Positions 16,300-26,329 of a stretch of 64,000 bases of DNA are shown in pieces. The notes below the pieces were generated by a model. That model did no database searches. It was not told where the DNA came from and saw only the letters and a program-made list of their open reading frames with translations. The stretch lies in contig NZ_JACJSJ010000022.1 in assembly GCF_014698115.1 (NCBI RefSeq), positions 1 through 64,000 on the forward strand, in the 5' to 3' direction. Position 1 is the first letter of the stretch; each line of letters starts with the position of its first letter. The stretch is from Nostoc sp. FACHB-973 (GTDB lineage Bacteria; Cyanobacteriota; Cyanobacteriia; Cyanobacteriales; Nostocaceae). Made by a program: the position numbers and the translations under genes.

Positions 16300-19200
16300 A
16301 TGATTAAGCTTGGTTTACTGGTACAGTCCCAGAATAATTATTTGGGTATAGGAAAAGTTATACAAATATCTGAGACTAATGCGATCGTTGAGTATTTCTG
16401 CTCTATGGCGCAACGTCTGGAAAAAACGTTACCTTTAAGTTCGCTCTCTCAAGTTAGGCTTGAACCCCAAGCGCGATGCTATATCAAGTCCGAAACCCAA
16501 GATAAATGGATCATTGGCAGAATTTTCATCTGGGACGAAGATACAGAACAATATCAAGTTGATTTACCAGACAAGAAAACTGCAATTGTTACGGAAGAAG
16601 AAATTTACGTCCGTTGTAATTTACCGAACACAGACCCCATTGAAACTTTAGCAATGAAGGGTCACGAAACGCCGTACTTCCACGACAAAAGATTGGCTTT
16701 CGTGAAATCTTTAATTCAGCAACGCGCTGTTAGTCGCGGGATGACGGGACTGATTTCGGCAAATATTAATCTTTATCCCCATCAGGTGGAAGTTGTCCGG
16801 CGGGTACTAGAAGACCCAATTCAACGCTATATTTTAGCAGACGAGGTGGGACTCGGAAAAACCATCGAAGCAGGTGCAATTCTTCGTCAATTCCTGTTAG
16901 ATGAACCGAAAAAAGGTGCGGTGATCATAGTTCCCAAATATTTGCTGCAACAATGGCGGACTGAGTTAGAAAACAAGTTTTATATTTCTCATTTTCCCAA
17001 ACGGGTTGTGGTAATACCGGTTGAAGATATTCATAAAATTAATCTCAAAGCTAAGATAGGCTGTTTAATATTAGATGAAGCGCATCACATCGCAGCAATG
17101 GCGACTTCTAAAGATGCAGCGGTACGTCAGCGTTTTGATACTTGCAAACAACTGGCTCATAAAAGCGATCGCTTACTTTTATTATCCGCTACTCCTGTGC
17201 TTCACCACGAGCAAGATTTTCTGGCAATGTTGCATTTGCTCGACCCCACAACCTATAAACTTCATGATTTAGCCGGTTTTCGCGCTAAAGTTGCCAGTCG
17301 CCAGCAAATTGGTAAAGTTCTGCTGGCTTTGAGAGAAGATGCAAATCCTGTTGTCCTCAAAAATAATTTACAGGAATTACGCAACCTGTTTACTGAGGAT
17401 CAGTATTTACTAAAGTTGGCGGATGATTTAGAAAATTGTTTACAAGCAAATTCTCCTGAGCAAAATCAAATCGTCCAAGCAATTCGCAGCCACATCAGCG
17501 ATACCTATCGACTATATCGACGAATGCTTCGCAACCGTCGTGCGGCGGTGGAAGATGTGATATTTGACCGCAATTTTACACCAAAAGAAGAATATGATTT
17601 AGATGAGCGATCGCTTGATATTCACGAACTCATTAATCAATGGCGTACTGTTGCTCCCAATGAAAAACAATATCAGCGAATTTTTCTGTTATTATTCCTT
17701 GCTGCTGGTACTTGGTTAGGCATTTTAGAACAAGTAATTACAGCCCGTTTAACTGGTAAACCCCATACTAAACTGATTCAGGAGTTTAAAGAAGATGATA
17801 TTCGCCTATTAACTACAACTCCCAAGTTTTCAGGGGAAGAAGAGATTTTGCAATCTTTTCTAAAAATTATTCGTCAACCTGTAGAAGATGGAGAACGCAA
17901 GGAAAATTTAAGAACAGTACTGCTGAATCAGCTGGGTACATACTTCAAAATCCCGCCAAATGTTCGCAGAAATCAAAAAGAATTTCTCACCAGGATACAG
18001 CAGAGAATTCGTAGACCAATTGCTGAGGATATTTTCCCAAAATTTATTATATTTACCAGTTTTGTTCAAAGTTGTGCAGAAATTGTGCGCTATTTATCTG
18101 ATACCTTTGGTGCAGATACCGTAGTTAGCCATCAATTTGGAGAATCACCGGATAAAGTTGAGGCGGGCTTAAATAAATTCAAAAACAATCCCAACTGCTT
18201 TATTCTAGTATGCGATCGCTCCGGAGAAGAAGGACGTAATCTCCAGTTTGCTGACTGGTTAATTCATTTCGATCTTCCTTGGTCACCTAATCAATTAGAG
18301 CAAAGAATTGGCAGGCTTGACCGCATTGGCAGCAAAATTGGTATCCAATCTTGTGTATTGATTGGCCCTTATCTGGAAGATAGCCCCCACAATGCTTGGT
18401 ATCAAATTTTGAAAGATGGATTTGGCATTTTTCAACAATCAATTGCCAGTTTTCAGTTTTATGTCGATGAGAAACTTCCAGAATTGGAAGCAGCTTTATT
18501 TCAATCAGGCGCTGCTGGATTACTGCAAATGATTGAGCCAATCAAAGAACAAATCCAAGCCGAAATCGTCAAGATTAGCGAACAAAATGCTTTAGATGAA
18601 ATTGATGCTACTGATGAAATTGCAACCGAGTATTTTGAAGATTTAGATAATTATGATGCTCGCCATTCAGAAATGAAGCGAGCAATTGAAGGGTGGATTT
18701 GTGATGCCCTTGGTTTCAAGGCAATGACTAACCCAGACTCTTCAGAAATCAAACGTTATCAACCGGTAACGCGTACCTTGGTGCCGATAAATGAGTTAAA
18801 AACCCGTTTTGCTGACAGTTATCTAGACAAATATAGTACTTATAACCGCAGGATAGCTAACCAAAATTCTGATGTTAAACTCTTGCGAATTGGGGAAGGA
18901 TTTGTAGAAGCACTGTTGAATTATATAGATTGTGATGACCGGGGTCAAGCCTTTGCCATGTGGCGCACTGATGCATCTTGGGATGCTCAAGAAGGGAAGG
19001 AGTGGTTCGGTTTCCAATACAATTATATAGTGGAGACAAATTTAAGAATTGCCAAACAAGTTTTAATCGATTACAAACTCGATAATTCTCAATTCAAAAT
19101 CTTGCAGCGACGTGTAGATGCTCTATTTCCACCAATTATGGAAACTATCTATATTGATGGTCGCAAGAAGCCAATATCCGTTGTGGAAGATAAAGTTCTG

Positions 19201-19602
19201 TTGAATATCTTGCAGCGTCCATATAAAGATAAAAACAATTATCAAGCACGAGATTACAATCTAGCAAAAGAGCGCTTAGAAATTATTGACGATTTTGTTG
19301 ATCCTAGTAAATGGCAAAATTATTGCTATGAAGTACGTAACGCTTCTTTAGCATTACTTTCTAATCGTCCCGATTTTATGGAATTGTGCGAAAAATGTGC
19401 TAAAGTTGCCGAGAAGAAATTAGGCAATAGAGTAGAACAATTACGCCTGTTGCTGAATCAGCAAACTTGGGATCAAGCACTAGGCGAAGAACTGAAAATA
19501 GAAACTGCTTTAAGTGCAGCTATTTTAGAGGGAATTCGCCAACCGCAGATTAAACTTGATTCTGTGGGTTTTATTATTGTATCCGGGCGATCGCTCGTGT
19601 AA
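16300..19602 (+). CDS. SNF2/RapA-type helicase, DpdE-like
   Basis: The 1100-residue superfamily 2 ATPase starts with a ~110-residue N-terminal region of small beta-domain character. The helicase core has YILADEVGLGKTIEAGAIL (Lys187), VPKYLLQQWRTEL, LILDEAHH (about 257-263) and LLLLSATPVLHHEQDF. The second half has FIIFTSFVQSCAEIVRYL, VCDRSGEEGRNLQFADWLIH and LPWSPNQLEQRIGRLDRIG (motif VI). The region beyond ~720 is not recognised. Layout and length are closest to my memory of DpdE proteins of 7-deazaguanine DNA-modification systems and to RapA-like helicases. No other dpd gene is nearby. The start ATG 16300 follows GGGGACTGGATCT, a weak ribosome site. It is flanked by the decayed gene and by repeats. 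Confidence 0.85.
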   Translation: MIKLGLLVQSQNNYLGIGKVIQISETNAIVEYFCSMAQRLEKTLPLSSLSQVRLEPQARCYIKSETQDKWIIGRIFIWDEDTEQYQVDLPDKKTAIVTEEEIYVRCNLPNTDPIETLAMKGHETPYFHDKRLAFVKSLIQQRAVSRGMTGLISANINLYPHQVEVVRRVLEDPIQRYILADEVGLGKTIEAGAILRQFLLDEPKKGAVIIVPKYLLQQWRTELENKFYISHFPKRVVVIPVEDIHKINLKAKIGCLILDEAHHIAAMATSKDAAVRQRFDTCKQLAHKSDRLLLLSATPVLHHEQDFLAMLHLLDPTTYKLHDLAGFRAKVASRQQIGKVLLALREDANPVVLKNNLQELRNLFTEDQYLLKLADDLENCLQANSPEQNQIVQAIRSHISDTYRLYRRMLRNRRAAVEDVIFDRNFTPKEEYDLDERSLDIHELINQWRTVAPNEKQYQRIFLLLFLAAGTWLGILEQVITARLTGKPHTKLIQEFKEDDIRLLTTTPKFSGEEEILQSFLKIIRQPVEDGERKENLRTVLLNQLGTYFKIPPNVRRNQKEFLTRIQQRIRRPIAEDIFPKFIIFTSFVQSCAEIVRYLSDTFGADTVVSHQFGESPDKVEAGLNKFKNNPNCFILVCDRSGEEGRNLQFADWLIHFDLPWSPNQLEQRIGRLDRIGSKIGIQSCVLIGPYLEDSPHNAWYQILKDGFGIFQQSIASFQFYVDEKLPELEAALFQSGAAGLLQMIEPIKEQIQAEIVKISEQNALDEIDATDEIATEYFEDLDNYDARHSEMKRAIEGWICDALGFKAMTNPDSSEIKRYQPVTRTLVPINELKTRFADSYLDKYSTYNRRIANQNSDVKLLRIGEGFVEALLNYIDCDDRGQAFAMWRTDASWDAQEGKEWFGFQYNYIVETNLRIAKQVLIDYKLDNSQFKILQRRVDALFPPIMETIYIDGRKKPISVVEDKVLLNILQRPYKDKNNYQARDYNLAKERLEIIDDFVDPSKWQNYCYEVRNASLALLSNRPDFMELCEKCAKVAEKKLGNRVEQLRLLLNQQTWDQALGEELKIETALSAAILEGIRQPQIKLDSVGFIIVSGRSLV

Positions 19603-19927
19603 GAGGATGTTTGAAAAGTCCTCTTGTCAGTACCAAAACGTTCTAGATCCCCCTAAATCTACGCCAGTTGCTCATGGAGGAAACCCACAAGACCGCACTG
19701 GCTCCCCTTAAAAAGGTGGACTTTGACCCCAGTTCCCCCCTCTTTTTAAGGGGGGTTAGGGGGGATCAACAACTACCTAAAATCACAACAAACTACTTTT
19801 CAAATATCCTCTAAGGTAACTCCAAGAAATAATTCAATATTTTTTGATTTTGAAGTCCCTAATTTGAGTGATACAGCAGAATTCTGAATTCTGACTTCTG
19901 AATTCTGATTCCTGAATTCTGCTGTAT
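19603..19927. repeat. Convergent intergenic region with repeats
   Basis: It lies between the ends of two convergent genes. CCCCTTAAAAA (19704-19714) faces TTTTTAAGGGG (19743-19753), a stem-loop that could terminate both. A half element ending in TGAAGTCCCTA near 19850-19862 matches the right end of the MITE at 36155-36282. GAATTC heptamers follow (19880-19920). Confidence 0.6.
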
Positions 19928-22804
19928 TTATTTGGCACCACAAGAGGTGGATGCAACGGCTGAGTTATGAAGTGTAGCAGTTGGTATTTGAGCGACTAGA
20001 ACTACATTACCATTGGCATCCACTACCCAGCCTTGGGCTTCGACAATTTGAGTAGGTTGTTCCACAGAATTGGCTTTCTGTAAAGTATGTTTTCTGTTTC
20101 TCTGTTTTGAAATAACTACTCTATTTTGGTCGCCATGAACAGAATTTTTTGCCTCTGGTTCCAGTGCGATCCAATCTACTAACACTCTATCAGCTGTCAA
20201 TAGTTCTACCGGATCGGATGGTACTCCGCCACGTCCCATGACTGTAAATGAACTCCTGCTGGGTTTTCCACTAGCATTGCACTCAGCAGCGACTTGCTCG
20301 GAGGCATCAACGGCATTTACGGGGAGTTCTGCTAATCCTTTGCTGGGGTCAACATCTGGCGAATTTATTTGTACTGTGCCATTTAATGAAGGGTCTTGCC
20401 GAGAAAATGATGTAATGTCGCTGGTTGGAACGTTATTTGGGTCGAGGTCGTCTGGGTCAAGCCTCTGTATGTCTGCACCACTGCGGCGCACAAACCCAAA
20501 GATCCTCTTAGTGGTGATTAGGATATTGCCACCATTTCCAAAGAAGGCATTGGCAGTAATATCATTATTTTCTAAGGGAGCGGCAACAATAAAGCCATTA
20601 GGTACATTAATTGTGATATTGCCTCCATCGCCGCCCGATCCTGCCTTGCCTGCATTGGTAGATATTTGACTATTGCGACGCATCAGTAATAAGTCCCGTA
20701 GTTGGAGGGTAATATTTCCACCCTTACCTGATTGAGTTTCCGAAGTGAGTTTTCCTTGGTTGTCCAAACTCAGGATATGTGCATTTACGTCAATATTGCC
20801 TGCATCGCCTTTTCCTTGGCTACTAACGCTGACTTGAGCTTGATCTTGGACAATGAATTGTCCAGTTTCAATTGCGATATTGCCTCCTAACCCTGTAGAG
20901 TCAGCGCGGGTACTGGCAAATAAGCCACTCGCAGCTCCTTCATTTTGGACTGTATTATCTTTTTTAAATTTGGGGTTGGTGCTTCGTTCAGTAAAGGTAG
21001 GGTCGCTTCCAGAAAGTATGATTCTGTCAGTAGCTTTAACGGTAATATTGCCTGCATTTCCAGAATTGGCGGCAGTGGTGATAATTTGTCCACCATTAAT
21101 AGCTTCAAAGGTAGTTGCGTTAATGCTAATGTTACCCGCATTACTCTGATTGAGAGTTTGGGTATTCACAACACCACCATTTGCGATGTGAAAGGCTGCT
21201 GTATTGATGGTAATATTTCCGGCTCGACCTTCTGCACCTGTCTCCGTAGCAGCAAATAAGCCGCTAGACAAACCCGTTTCAGGACTAGTGCCTAAAATGG
21301 TTACAGAATCAGAGGCATTGATTGTGATATTTCCACCATTTCCCCGCCCTCCCAAGTTTCCTGTTGTTTGATTAAGAACAGAACTAGCTATTTGAGACCC
21401 GCCAGTTAAGGAGAGCGATCGCGTCGTAATCTTAATTTCACCAGCATTACCTACTGCTCCTGGTGACACAGTGCTAGAAATTCTACTATCAAATGATTCG
21501 AGAGAGACAAAATCCGAAACTTGCACCAATATGTTTCCAGCATTTCCCTGCCCAAAAGTTGGAGCAAGCAATAAACCCCCATCCCGTAGAGCAAGTTCTC
21601 TTGCCGAGATATTGATACCGCCAGCGTTACCTACTGCTGTTCTTTCCACAGTGCTATCGATGCGAGACCTCTCACCAACGACTGTAATAGTGCCATTACG
21701 GACATCAATGTTCACGTTCCCAGCATTTCCTTTACCAAAAGTCACGGCTTGCACTTGACCACCGCGACTCAAAGAGAGCGATCCTGCTTTAATATTGATG
21801 TTGCCACTATTGCCTTCTGCTCCAGATAGCACTCTATTGAGAATTCTACTATCGTCTGTAACACTTAATGCTTCCGTGGCATTGAGTGTAATATCTCCAG
21901 CTTGACCGCCAGCTATTCCTCGCCTGATGCCGTTAAAAAGCCTAGTTTGATTTCCGGAAATGCTTATATTATTTGCATTGAGTATAATGCTACCACCACC
22001 ATTGGCAGTTACATCAACTCTAGCTCCATTGCTGACTGATACATCTGCTAATGCGGTATTTTCGGGAAAACTTAAGTGGAAGTTGTTGTTATCAACATCT
22101 AACCCTATTACTCCAGATTCAGCTAATCCTCCCAATTCCACTCGACCGCCAAAAGCATTTAATCTTCCTCCGTCTAAGTTCACTTCTCCACCAACTAATA
22201 GCAAACTCCGTCCATCAGGAACTCTCAATCCCAAAACAGCTGAATTTGTTGAATCTACTCCTGCTGATGCAATTGAATTGTTCTGGATTACTCCTTTGGG
22301 ATTTTGATAAAACAAAGCTGAAGGATTGACTGTCAATAATGGAACTTCAGAAACAGAAGCCCTAAAAAAACCTTGATTGCCAAATTGAATAGCATTGGCT
22401 GTAGTTCCTACAAATGAACCCCGAACATCCAGCTTCGCATTTGATCCAAAGAAAATTCCATTGGGATTTATTAAAAATAGGTTGGCGTTACCCCCTGATA
22501 CACCTAATGTCCCAAGAATGTTAGAGCGTCCATTCCCTGTTACCCGAGTCAGAATATTTGTGACTCCTGGATCAATGAACAAAACTGTTGCTCCTAGATC
22601 CACATTAAATTCAGAAAAACTGTGAAAAAGATTGCTACCACGTTGAATCCCACCCCCAATATTACAACTTCCACTGCATGTGTCTGGTGTGGTTGGGGTA
22701 GTTCCATCTTTCTGGATAGATTGAGCCTGGACAGTACCAGTCGTAGCTATCAAACAGAGGGAGATACCGCAAACACCCCACAAGATATAAAAGTGCTGTT
22801 TCAT
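19928..22804 (-). CDS. Two-partner-secretion exoprotein, filamentous hemagglutinin N-terminal domain
   Basis: The 958-residue protein begins with a signal peptide cut after TGTVQAQ. The TPS domain follows (about 30-150), with the marker NPNGIFFGSNAKLDVRGSF. Most of the rest is a repetitive beta-helix with recurring GNAGNI and GNITINA turns from about residue 250 to 720. The C-terminal part contains Cys residues (AAECNASG, STSCGAK). Such proteins are exported by an Omp85-type TpsB pore; no tpsB gene is in the window. In cyanobacteria these are numerous and of unknown role, probably surface adhesion. A small gene on the same strand lies 101 bp upstream. Confidence 0.92.
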   Translation of the reverse strand: MKQHFYILWGVCGISLCLIATTGTVQAQSIQKDGTTPTTPDTCSGSCNIGGGIQRGSNLFHSFSEFNVDLGATVLFIDPGVTNILTRVTGNGRSNILGTLGVSGGNANLFLINPNGIFFGSNAKLDVRGSFVGTTANAIQFGNQGFFRASVSEVPLLTVNPSALFYQNPKGVIQNNSIASAGVDSTNSAVLGLRVPDGRSLLLVGGEVNLDGGRLNAFGGRVELGGLAESGVIGLDVDNNNFHLSFPENTALADVSVSNGARVDVTANGGGSIILNANNISISGNQTRLFNGIRRGIAGGQAGDITLNATEALSVTDDSRILNRVLSGAEGNSGNINIKAGSLSLSRGGQVQAVTFGKGNAGNVNIDVRNGTITVVGERSRIDSTVERTAVGNAGGINISARELALRDGGLLLAPTFGQGNAGNILVQVSDFVSLESFDSRISSTVSPGAVGNAGEIKITTRSLSLTGGSQIASSVLNQTTGNLGGRGNGGNITINASDSVTILGTSPETGLSSGLFAATETGAEGRAGNITINTAAFHIANGGVVNTQTLNQSNAGNISINATTFEAINGGQIITTAANSGNAGNITVKATDRIILSGSDPTFTERSTNPKFKKDNTVQNEGAASGLFASTRADSTGLGGNIAIETGQFIVQDQAQVSVSSQGKGDAGNIDVNAHILSLDNQGKLTSETQSGKGGNITLQLRDLLLMRRNSQISTNAGKAGSGGDGGNITINVPNGFIVAAPLENNDITANAFFGNGGNILITTKRIFGFVRRSGADIQRLDPDDLDPNNVPTSDITSFSRQDPSLNGTVQINSPDVDPSKGLAELPVNAVDASEQVAAECNASGKPSRSSFTVMGRGGVPSDPVELLTADRVLVDWIALEPEAKNSVHGDQNRVVISKQRNRKHTLQKANSVEQPTQIVEAQGWVVDANGNVVLVAQIPTATLHNSAVASTSCGAK

Positions 22805-22905
22805 AAATTACGAAAAGTTCAGAATCAACTTGAAGATGAAATATTGGGAAAGTGGAAATTCAGCAATAGTCTTGTATTGCAGATTGGTAAATACAATGCC
22901 CAAAA

Positions 22906-23118
22906 CTACACTATTACTTCAGGTGAAATTTCTTCATCAACGCCAGGAGGATGTCCCGTTCCGTCAGCAACTAGTAATGGTTTGCGTTTCTGGACTGGGG
23001 AATTTTTTGGCTCGTTCGGGGCATTGTCATTTGTTTCACTACCATTAGGTTCTGCGATCTCTTCTTCTAGAAAAGATTGTTCTGGGTTAGTTACATTAAG
23101 ATCAATGTTTTCATTCAT
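22906..23118 (-). CDS. Small acidic Asn/Pro-rich protein with GTGHPPG motif
   Basis: A 70-residue product beginning MNENIDLNVTNPEQSFLEEE and ending LLVADGTGHPPGVDEEISPE plus VIV. It is acidic, has no Cys and no membrane segment, and contains Lys-Arg-Lys just before the conserved-looking LLVADGTGHPPG. It is co-directional with the TPS exoprotein gene, 101 bp upstream of it, so the two are probably one transcript. I do not recognise a characterised family. The ATG at 23118 was chosen over the one at 23133 because the latter only adds MRVRV. Confidence 0.55.
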   Translation of the reverse strand: MNENIDLNVTNPEQSFLEEEIAEPNGSETNDNAPNEPKNSPVQKRKPLLVADGTGHPPGVDEEISPEVIV

Positions 23119-23133
23119 AACTCGTACCCTCAA

Positions 23134-23554
23134 GTTAAAAAATTTACTGTCTATTAATGCTTCAGTATAGTTTGGAGAAATTATGCCTTATGTAACAAAA
23201 CTTCATATTTTATGCTGAATTTGCTTAGGCAGGACTTACGCAAAATATAACGACAGTAGCGGTAATTTATGAATTACCGCTACGCAAGAATAAAGTTTTC
23301 GGTCACATCTTGCCTAAGTCCTTTCAAGAAACACGGGGAGTAGGGTGTGGGGGAAGAAAGTGTTTATTTCAAGCGATGCCTGCGGCGAGCTTCTCTACGA
23401 GACGCTACGCGAACGCTGACGCAGCATATCTCTCTGTGCAACAGATACTTTATACAGCAGATTGCAAAGGAGTGAGGTACAGATAATCGTAGGGAACATG
23501 GCTGTGCCCCTACCCGTGTAGTTTATTTACCTAAAATACGCTATATTTACGATT
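23134..23554. repeat. Repeat-filled intergenic region
   Basis: It contains an imperfect inverted pair around 23233-23330 (GGACTTACGCAAAATATAAC and AAGTCCTTTC-type ends), then a common Nostoc repeat with GCGAGCTTCTCTACGAGACG (23386-23423) and GTAGGGAACATGGCTGTGCC (23491). No gene is seen. Confidence 0.5.
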
Positions 23555-23863
23555 TTAGGGTTTTTCCTGAGTAGATGGTCTTTTTAGCATCTGCATCAAA
23601 TCAATCTTGAGAATAGGTTTATTTGAAGACAGTTGTCTTTCTCTGAGAAGTTGAATTTCTCTTTCAAACGAATCCTTTCCTTGTCTAAAAAAGTCTTGAG
23701 AGCTAGATGGAACCAAGTCACGAGATAAACTTTGAGCTTGTGCTGGAGTCAGATTAGGGAGAGCTTGTTGAGCGTTAGCAGAAGTTTCCACAGCGAGGAA
23801 AAAAGCTGTTGAAAACACTAAATATTTTAATTTTATACAGCGAATGAATCTAAGGTTGAACAT
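23555..23863 (-). CDS. Small secreted protein, unrecognised
   Basis: From the ATG at 23863 the product is 102 residues: MFNLRFIRCIKLKYLVFSTA, a hydrophobic stretch, then a signal-peptidase site after ETSANA. The mature part is QQALPNLTPAQAQSLSRDLV followed by a polar, Arg/Gln-rich helix (FEREIQLLRERQLSS). It is exported by prediction. No family is recognised. The alternative start at 23902 would add 13 residues ahead of the signal peptide. Confidence 0.6.
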   Translation of the reverse strand: MFNLRFIRCIKLKYLVFSTAFFLAVETSANAQQALPNLTPAQAQSLSRDLVPSSSQDFFRQGKDSFEREIQLLRERQLSSNKPILKIDLMQMLKRPSTQEKP

Positions 23864-24137
23864 AGTTAAAACATCTATTGTGTGACTTCTGCGTTGGCTC
23901 AAACCATCTTGTTTTGGTCTGATAATTCGTAAAGTACACTGATTCTCTTACTAATTACCTCCTACAAATGGGTTAATTTATTTGCAGGAGTACGATAGTT
24001 GCAATTTGCTCTCTATCCTAGAAGGAGAACTGAATTCTGCTAGATATTGACTGGGCGCTCGTTGCTCAGTTAGGTTTGAGTACAATTCATTGTATTTTGT
24101 ATTTAATAGTTACATCTATCTATGTGGGGTTTTAATC

Positions 24138-25103
24138 ATGTCTAGTGATGCAATTATTCAACCTGAATTCTTAGAAAACGAAGCTGACAAGCAACACAAG
24201 CCCCGCCAAATTCTCGGTATGCAAGAATTAAGTGTTTTGAATCATCGCTACAACTGGAAAGGGCTGGTTCAATTGGCTGGACATTTAACTGTTATGGGAT
24301 GCAGTGGTTACGTGTGGGGAATGAATTTTGGCGATTGGTTGTTAGCAATACCAGCACTGACAATCTACGGCTTTTGTCTAGCTTGTATGTTTGCACCTAT
24401 GCATGAATGCGTTCACAGAACTGCTTTTGCTAACAATCGTTTGAATGATATTGTGGCTTGGTGTGCAGGTCTACTTTCATTTTACAACAGCACATTTTTT
24501 CTCTATTACCACAACTGGCATCACCGCTATACTCGCGTTCCTGAGAAAGATCCAGAACTGACCGATCCCAAACCAAGCAATTTAGGTAAATACTTATTGA
24601 TAATTAGTGGTTTACCCTGGTGGTTAGGCAAGATTAGTGGACATTTTCGGGTTGCTTTTGGTCAACTAGATAATTGCCCATTTGTGCCACAAACAGCACG
24701 AGCTGAAGTTATTCGCTCGACTCGTTGGCAATTAGCTGTTTATGCAGGGGCGATCGCTGTTTCCATCGCAGCAAGTCAGCCTTGGTTTTTCCTCTATTGG
24801 CTGCTACCGCTGTTTGTCGGTCAACCAATTCTGCGTTTTATTTTGTTGGCAGAACACACAGGTTGTACTCTTGATGCTAATCTGTTGACGAATACCCGTA
24901 CAACGCTAACACTGTTTCCTGTACGATTTTTGATGTGGAATATGCCATTTCATGCAGAGCATCATTTGTACCCATCAATTCCGTTTCACGCTCTACCTAC
25001 AGCTCATCAACAGTTGAGTTCACACTTTACCCACATTGAACCGGGCTATATAAAAGTTAATCGGGATATTGTCGGTCAAACAATTTTGGATTTTAGATTT
25101 TAG
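24138..25103 (+). CDS. Membrane fatty acid desaturase-family protein
   Basis: A 321-residue integral membrane di-iron enzyme. The three histidine boxes are APMHECVHRT, YYHNWHHRYT and MPFHAEHHLYPSIP, with four or more hydrophobic spans between them and a further His in LLAEHTG. These boxes define the fatty acid desaturase superfamily, which inserts double bonds or hydroxyl groups using O2 and electrons from ferredoxin. Box spacing is compatible with acyl-lipid desaturases; a carotenoid or other substrate is possible. ATG 24138 (MSSDAIIQPEF) is chosen because the 16 residues upstream in frame are hydrophobic and atypical. It stands alone on the plus strand. Confidence 0.88.
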   Translation: MSSDAIIQPEFLENEADKQHKPRQILGMQELSVLNHRYNWKGLVQLAGHLTVMGCSGYVWGMNFGDWLLAIPALTIYGFCLACMFAPMHECVHRTAFANNRLNDIVAWCAGLLSFYNSTFFLYYHNWHHRYTRVPEKDPELTDPKPSNLGKYLLIISGLPWWLGKISGHFRVAFGQLDNCPFVPQTARAEVIRSTRWQLAVYAGAIAVSIAASQPWFFLYWLLPLFVGQPILRFILLAEHTGCTLDANLLTNTRTTLTLFPVRFLMWNMPFHAEHHLYPSIPFHALPTAHQQLSSHFTHIEPGYIKVNRDIVGQTILDFRF

Positions 25104-25243
25104 ATTTTAGATTGACTCCGTACCTGTCCCTTGGACGTTCCCGCTCTTTAGGCAGGAGCTTAATGCCTAGTTTTCAGAGTTAGCTTGTTTACCTCGAAAT
25201 CTACTGTAGATTGTAAATTATGAATTCAGAATTATGAATTAGC

Positions 25244-26329
25244 ATGACCAAATATTTCCGCTCCAATGTTGATGCAATGGCTAGCTATATTCCTGGTGAG
25301 CAGCCTCAACGTGGAACACAGATCATCAAACTCAATAGCAATGAGAATCCTTATCCTCCCTCTCCTGCGGCGTTAGCTGTCTTACACAATATCGATGGAG
25401 AGTGGTTGCGACGGTATCCAGAACCTTTCGGGGGGGAATTTCGCCAAGCTGCTAGTAAAGTGTTGGGAGTTCCTAGTGATTGGATAATTGTGGGAAATGG
25501 CAGTGATGAATTGTTAAGCGTAGTCATTCGAGCCTGTGCAGAACCCGGACGCAAAGTAGTCTATCCAATGCCAACTTACGTGTTGTATCGCACATTAGCC
25601 CAAATGCAAGATGCGGATATTGCTGAGATCCCCTACGGCGAAGATTACAGTTTACCGCTAGAAGAATTGATTGCTGTAGATGGGGCTGTAACATTCATTG
25701 CTTCGCCTAATAGTCCATCGGGGCATGTGGTGGCAATAGATGACTTGCGAAAACTAGCCAGCGAGTTATCTGGAGTTTTAGTAATTGATGAAGCTTATGT
25801 AGATTTTAGCGAAGAAAATGCATTGGCTTTGGTAAAAGAATATGAAAATGCGATCGTAATTCGGACACTTTCTAAAGGCTATTCCTTGGCAGGGTTACGA
25901 CTGGGATTTGGGGTGGCGAATCCCAAGCTGTTGCATGGATTGTTTAAAGTCAAAGATAGCTATAACATTGATGCGATCGCCTGTGCAATTGGAACCGCTG
26001 CAATTACTGACCAAGCTTATAAAAATGCTTGTGTGGCAAAAATTAAAGCATCGCGTAATCAGCTAGCAACAGACTTGAAACAATTAGGTTTTCGTACTTG
26101 GGATTCCCAAACTAACTTTTTGCTGACACAACCTCCAACAGGAAACGCTGAATATCTTTATCAAAAACTCAAGGAACAGGGAATTTTAATCCGCTACTTC
26201 AAGCAGCCAGGACTAGAGGATAAATTACGTATCACTGTTGGGACTGATGAACAAAATCAGGCTTTAGTGGAGGCACTAACTTATTTGTTAGAAACTGGGG
26301 AAAAAAGGTCTAATATCATGTCCGCCTAA
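25244..26329 (+). CDS. hisC: Histidinol-phosphate aminotransferase
   Basis: This 361-residue fold-type I PLP enzyme transaminates imidazole-acetol phosphate in histidine synthesis. It shows LNSNENPYPPSP, YPEPFGGEFRQAAS, VGNGSDELL, ASPNSPSGHVV, VIDEAYVDFS and the PLP-lysine box RTLSKGYSLAGLRLGFG (Lys211), plus the terminal LRITVGTDEQNQALVEAL. All catalytic landmarks are present. Its last codons (NIMSA and TAA) lie inside the left inverted repeat of a MITE at 26313-26416, so the native C-terminus has probably been replaced or slightly extended. It converges on the cpc operon with about 100 bp between stops. Confidence 0.96.
   Translation: MTKYFRSNVDAMASYIPGEQPQRGTQIIKLNSNENPYPPSPAALAVLHNIDGEWLRRYPEPFGGEFRQAASKVLGVPSDWIIVGNGSDELLSVVIRACAEPGRKVVYPMPTYVLYRTLAQMQDADIAEIPYGEDYSLPLEELIAVDGAVTFIASPNSPSGHVVAIDDLRKLASELSGVLVIDEAYVDFSEENALALVKEYENAIVIRTLSKGYSLAGLRLGFGVANPKLLHGLFKVKDSYNIDAIACAIGTAAITDQAYKNACVAKIKASRNQLATDLKQLGFRTWDSQTNFLLTQPPTGNAEYLYQKLKEQGILIRYFKQPGLEDKLRITVGTDEQNQALVEALTYLLETGEKRSNIMSA

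Noticed and set aside
7780..19602. A 7-deazaguanine DNA-modification island linking folE and the DpdE-like helicase
   Set aside because: The genes between them are unrelated and no queC, queD, queE or dpd gene is present.
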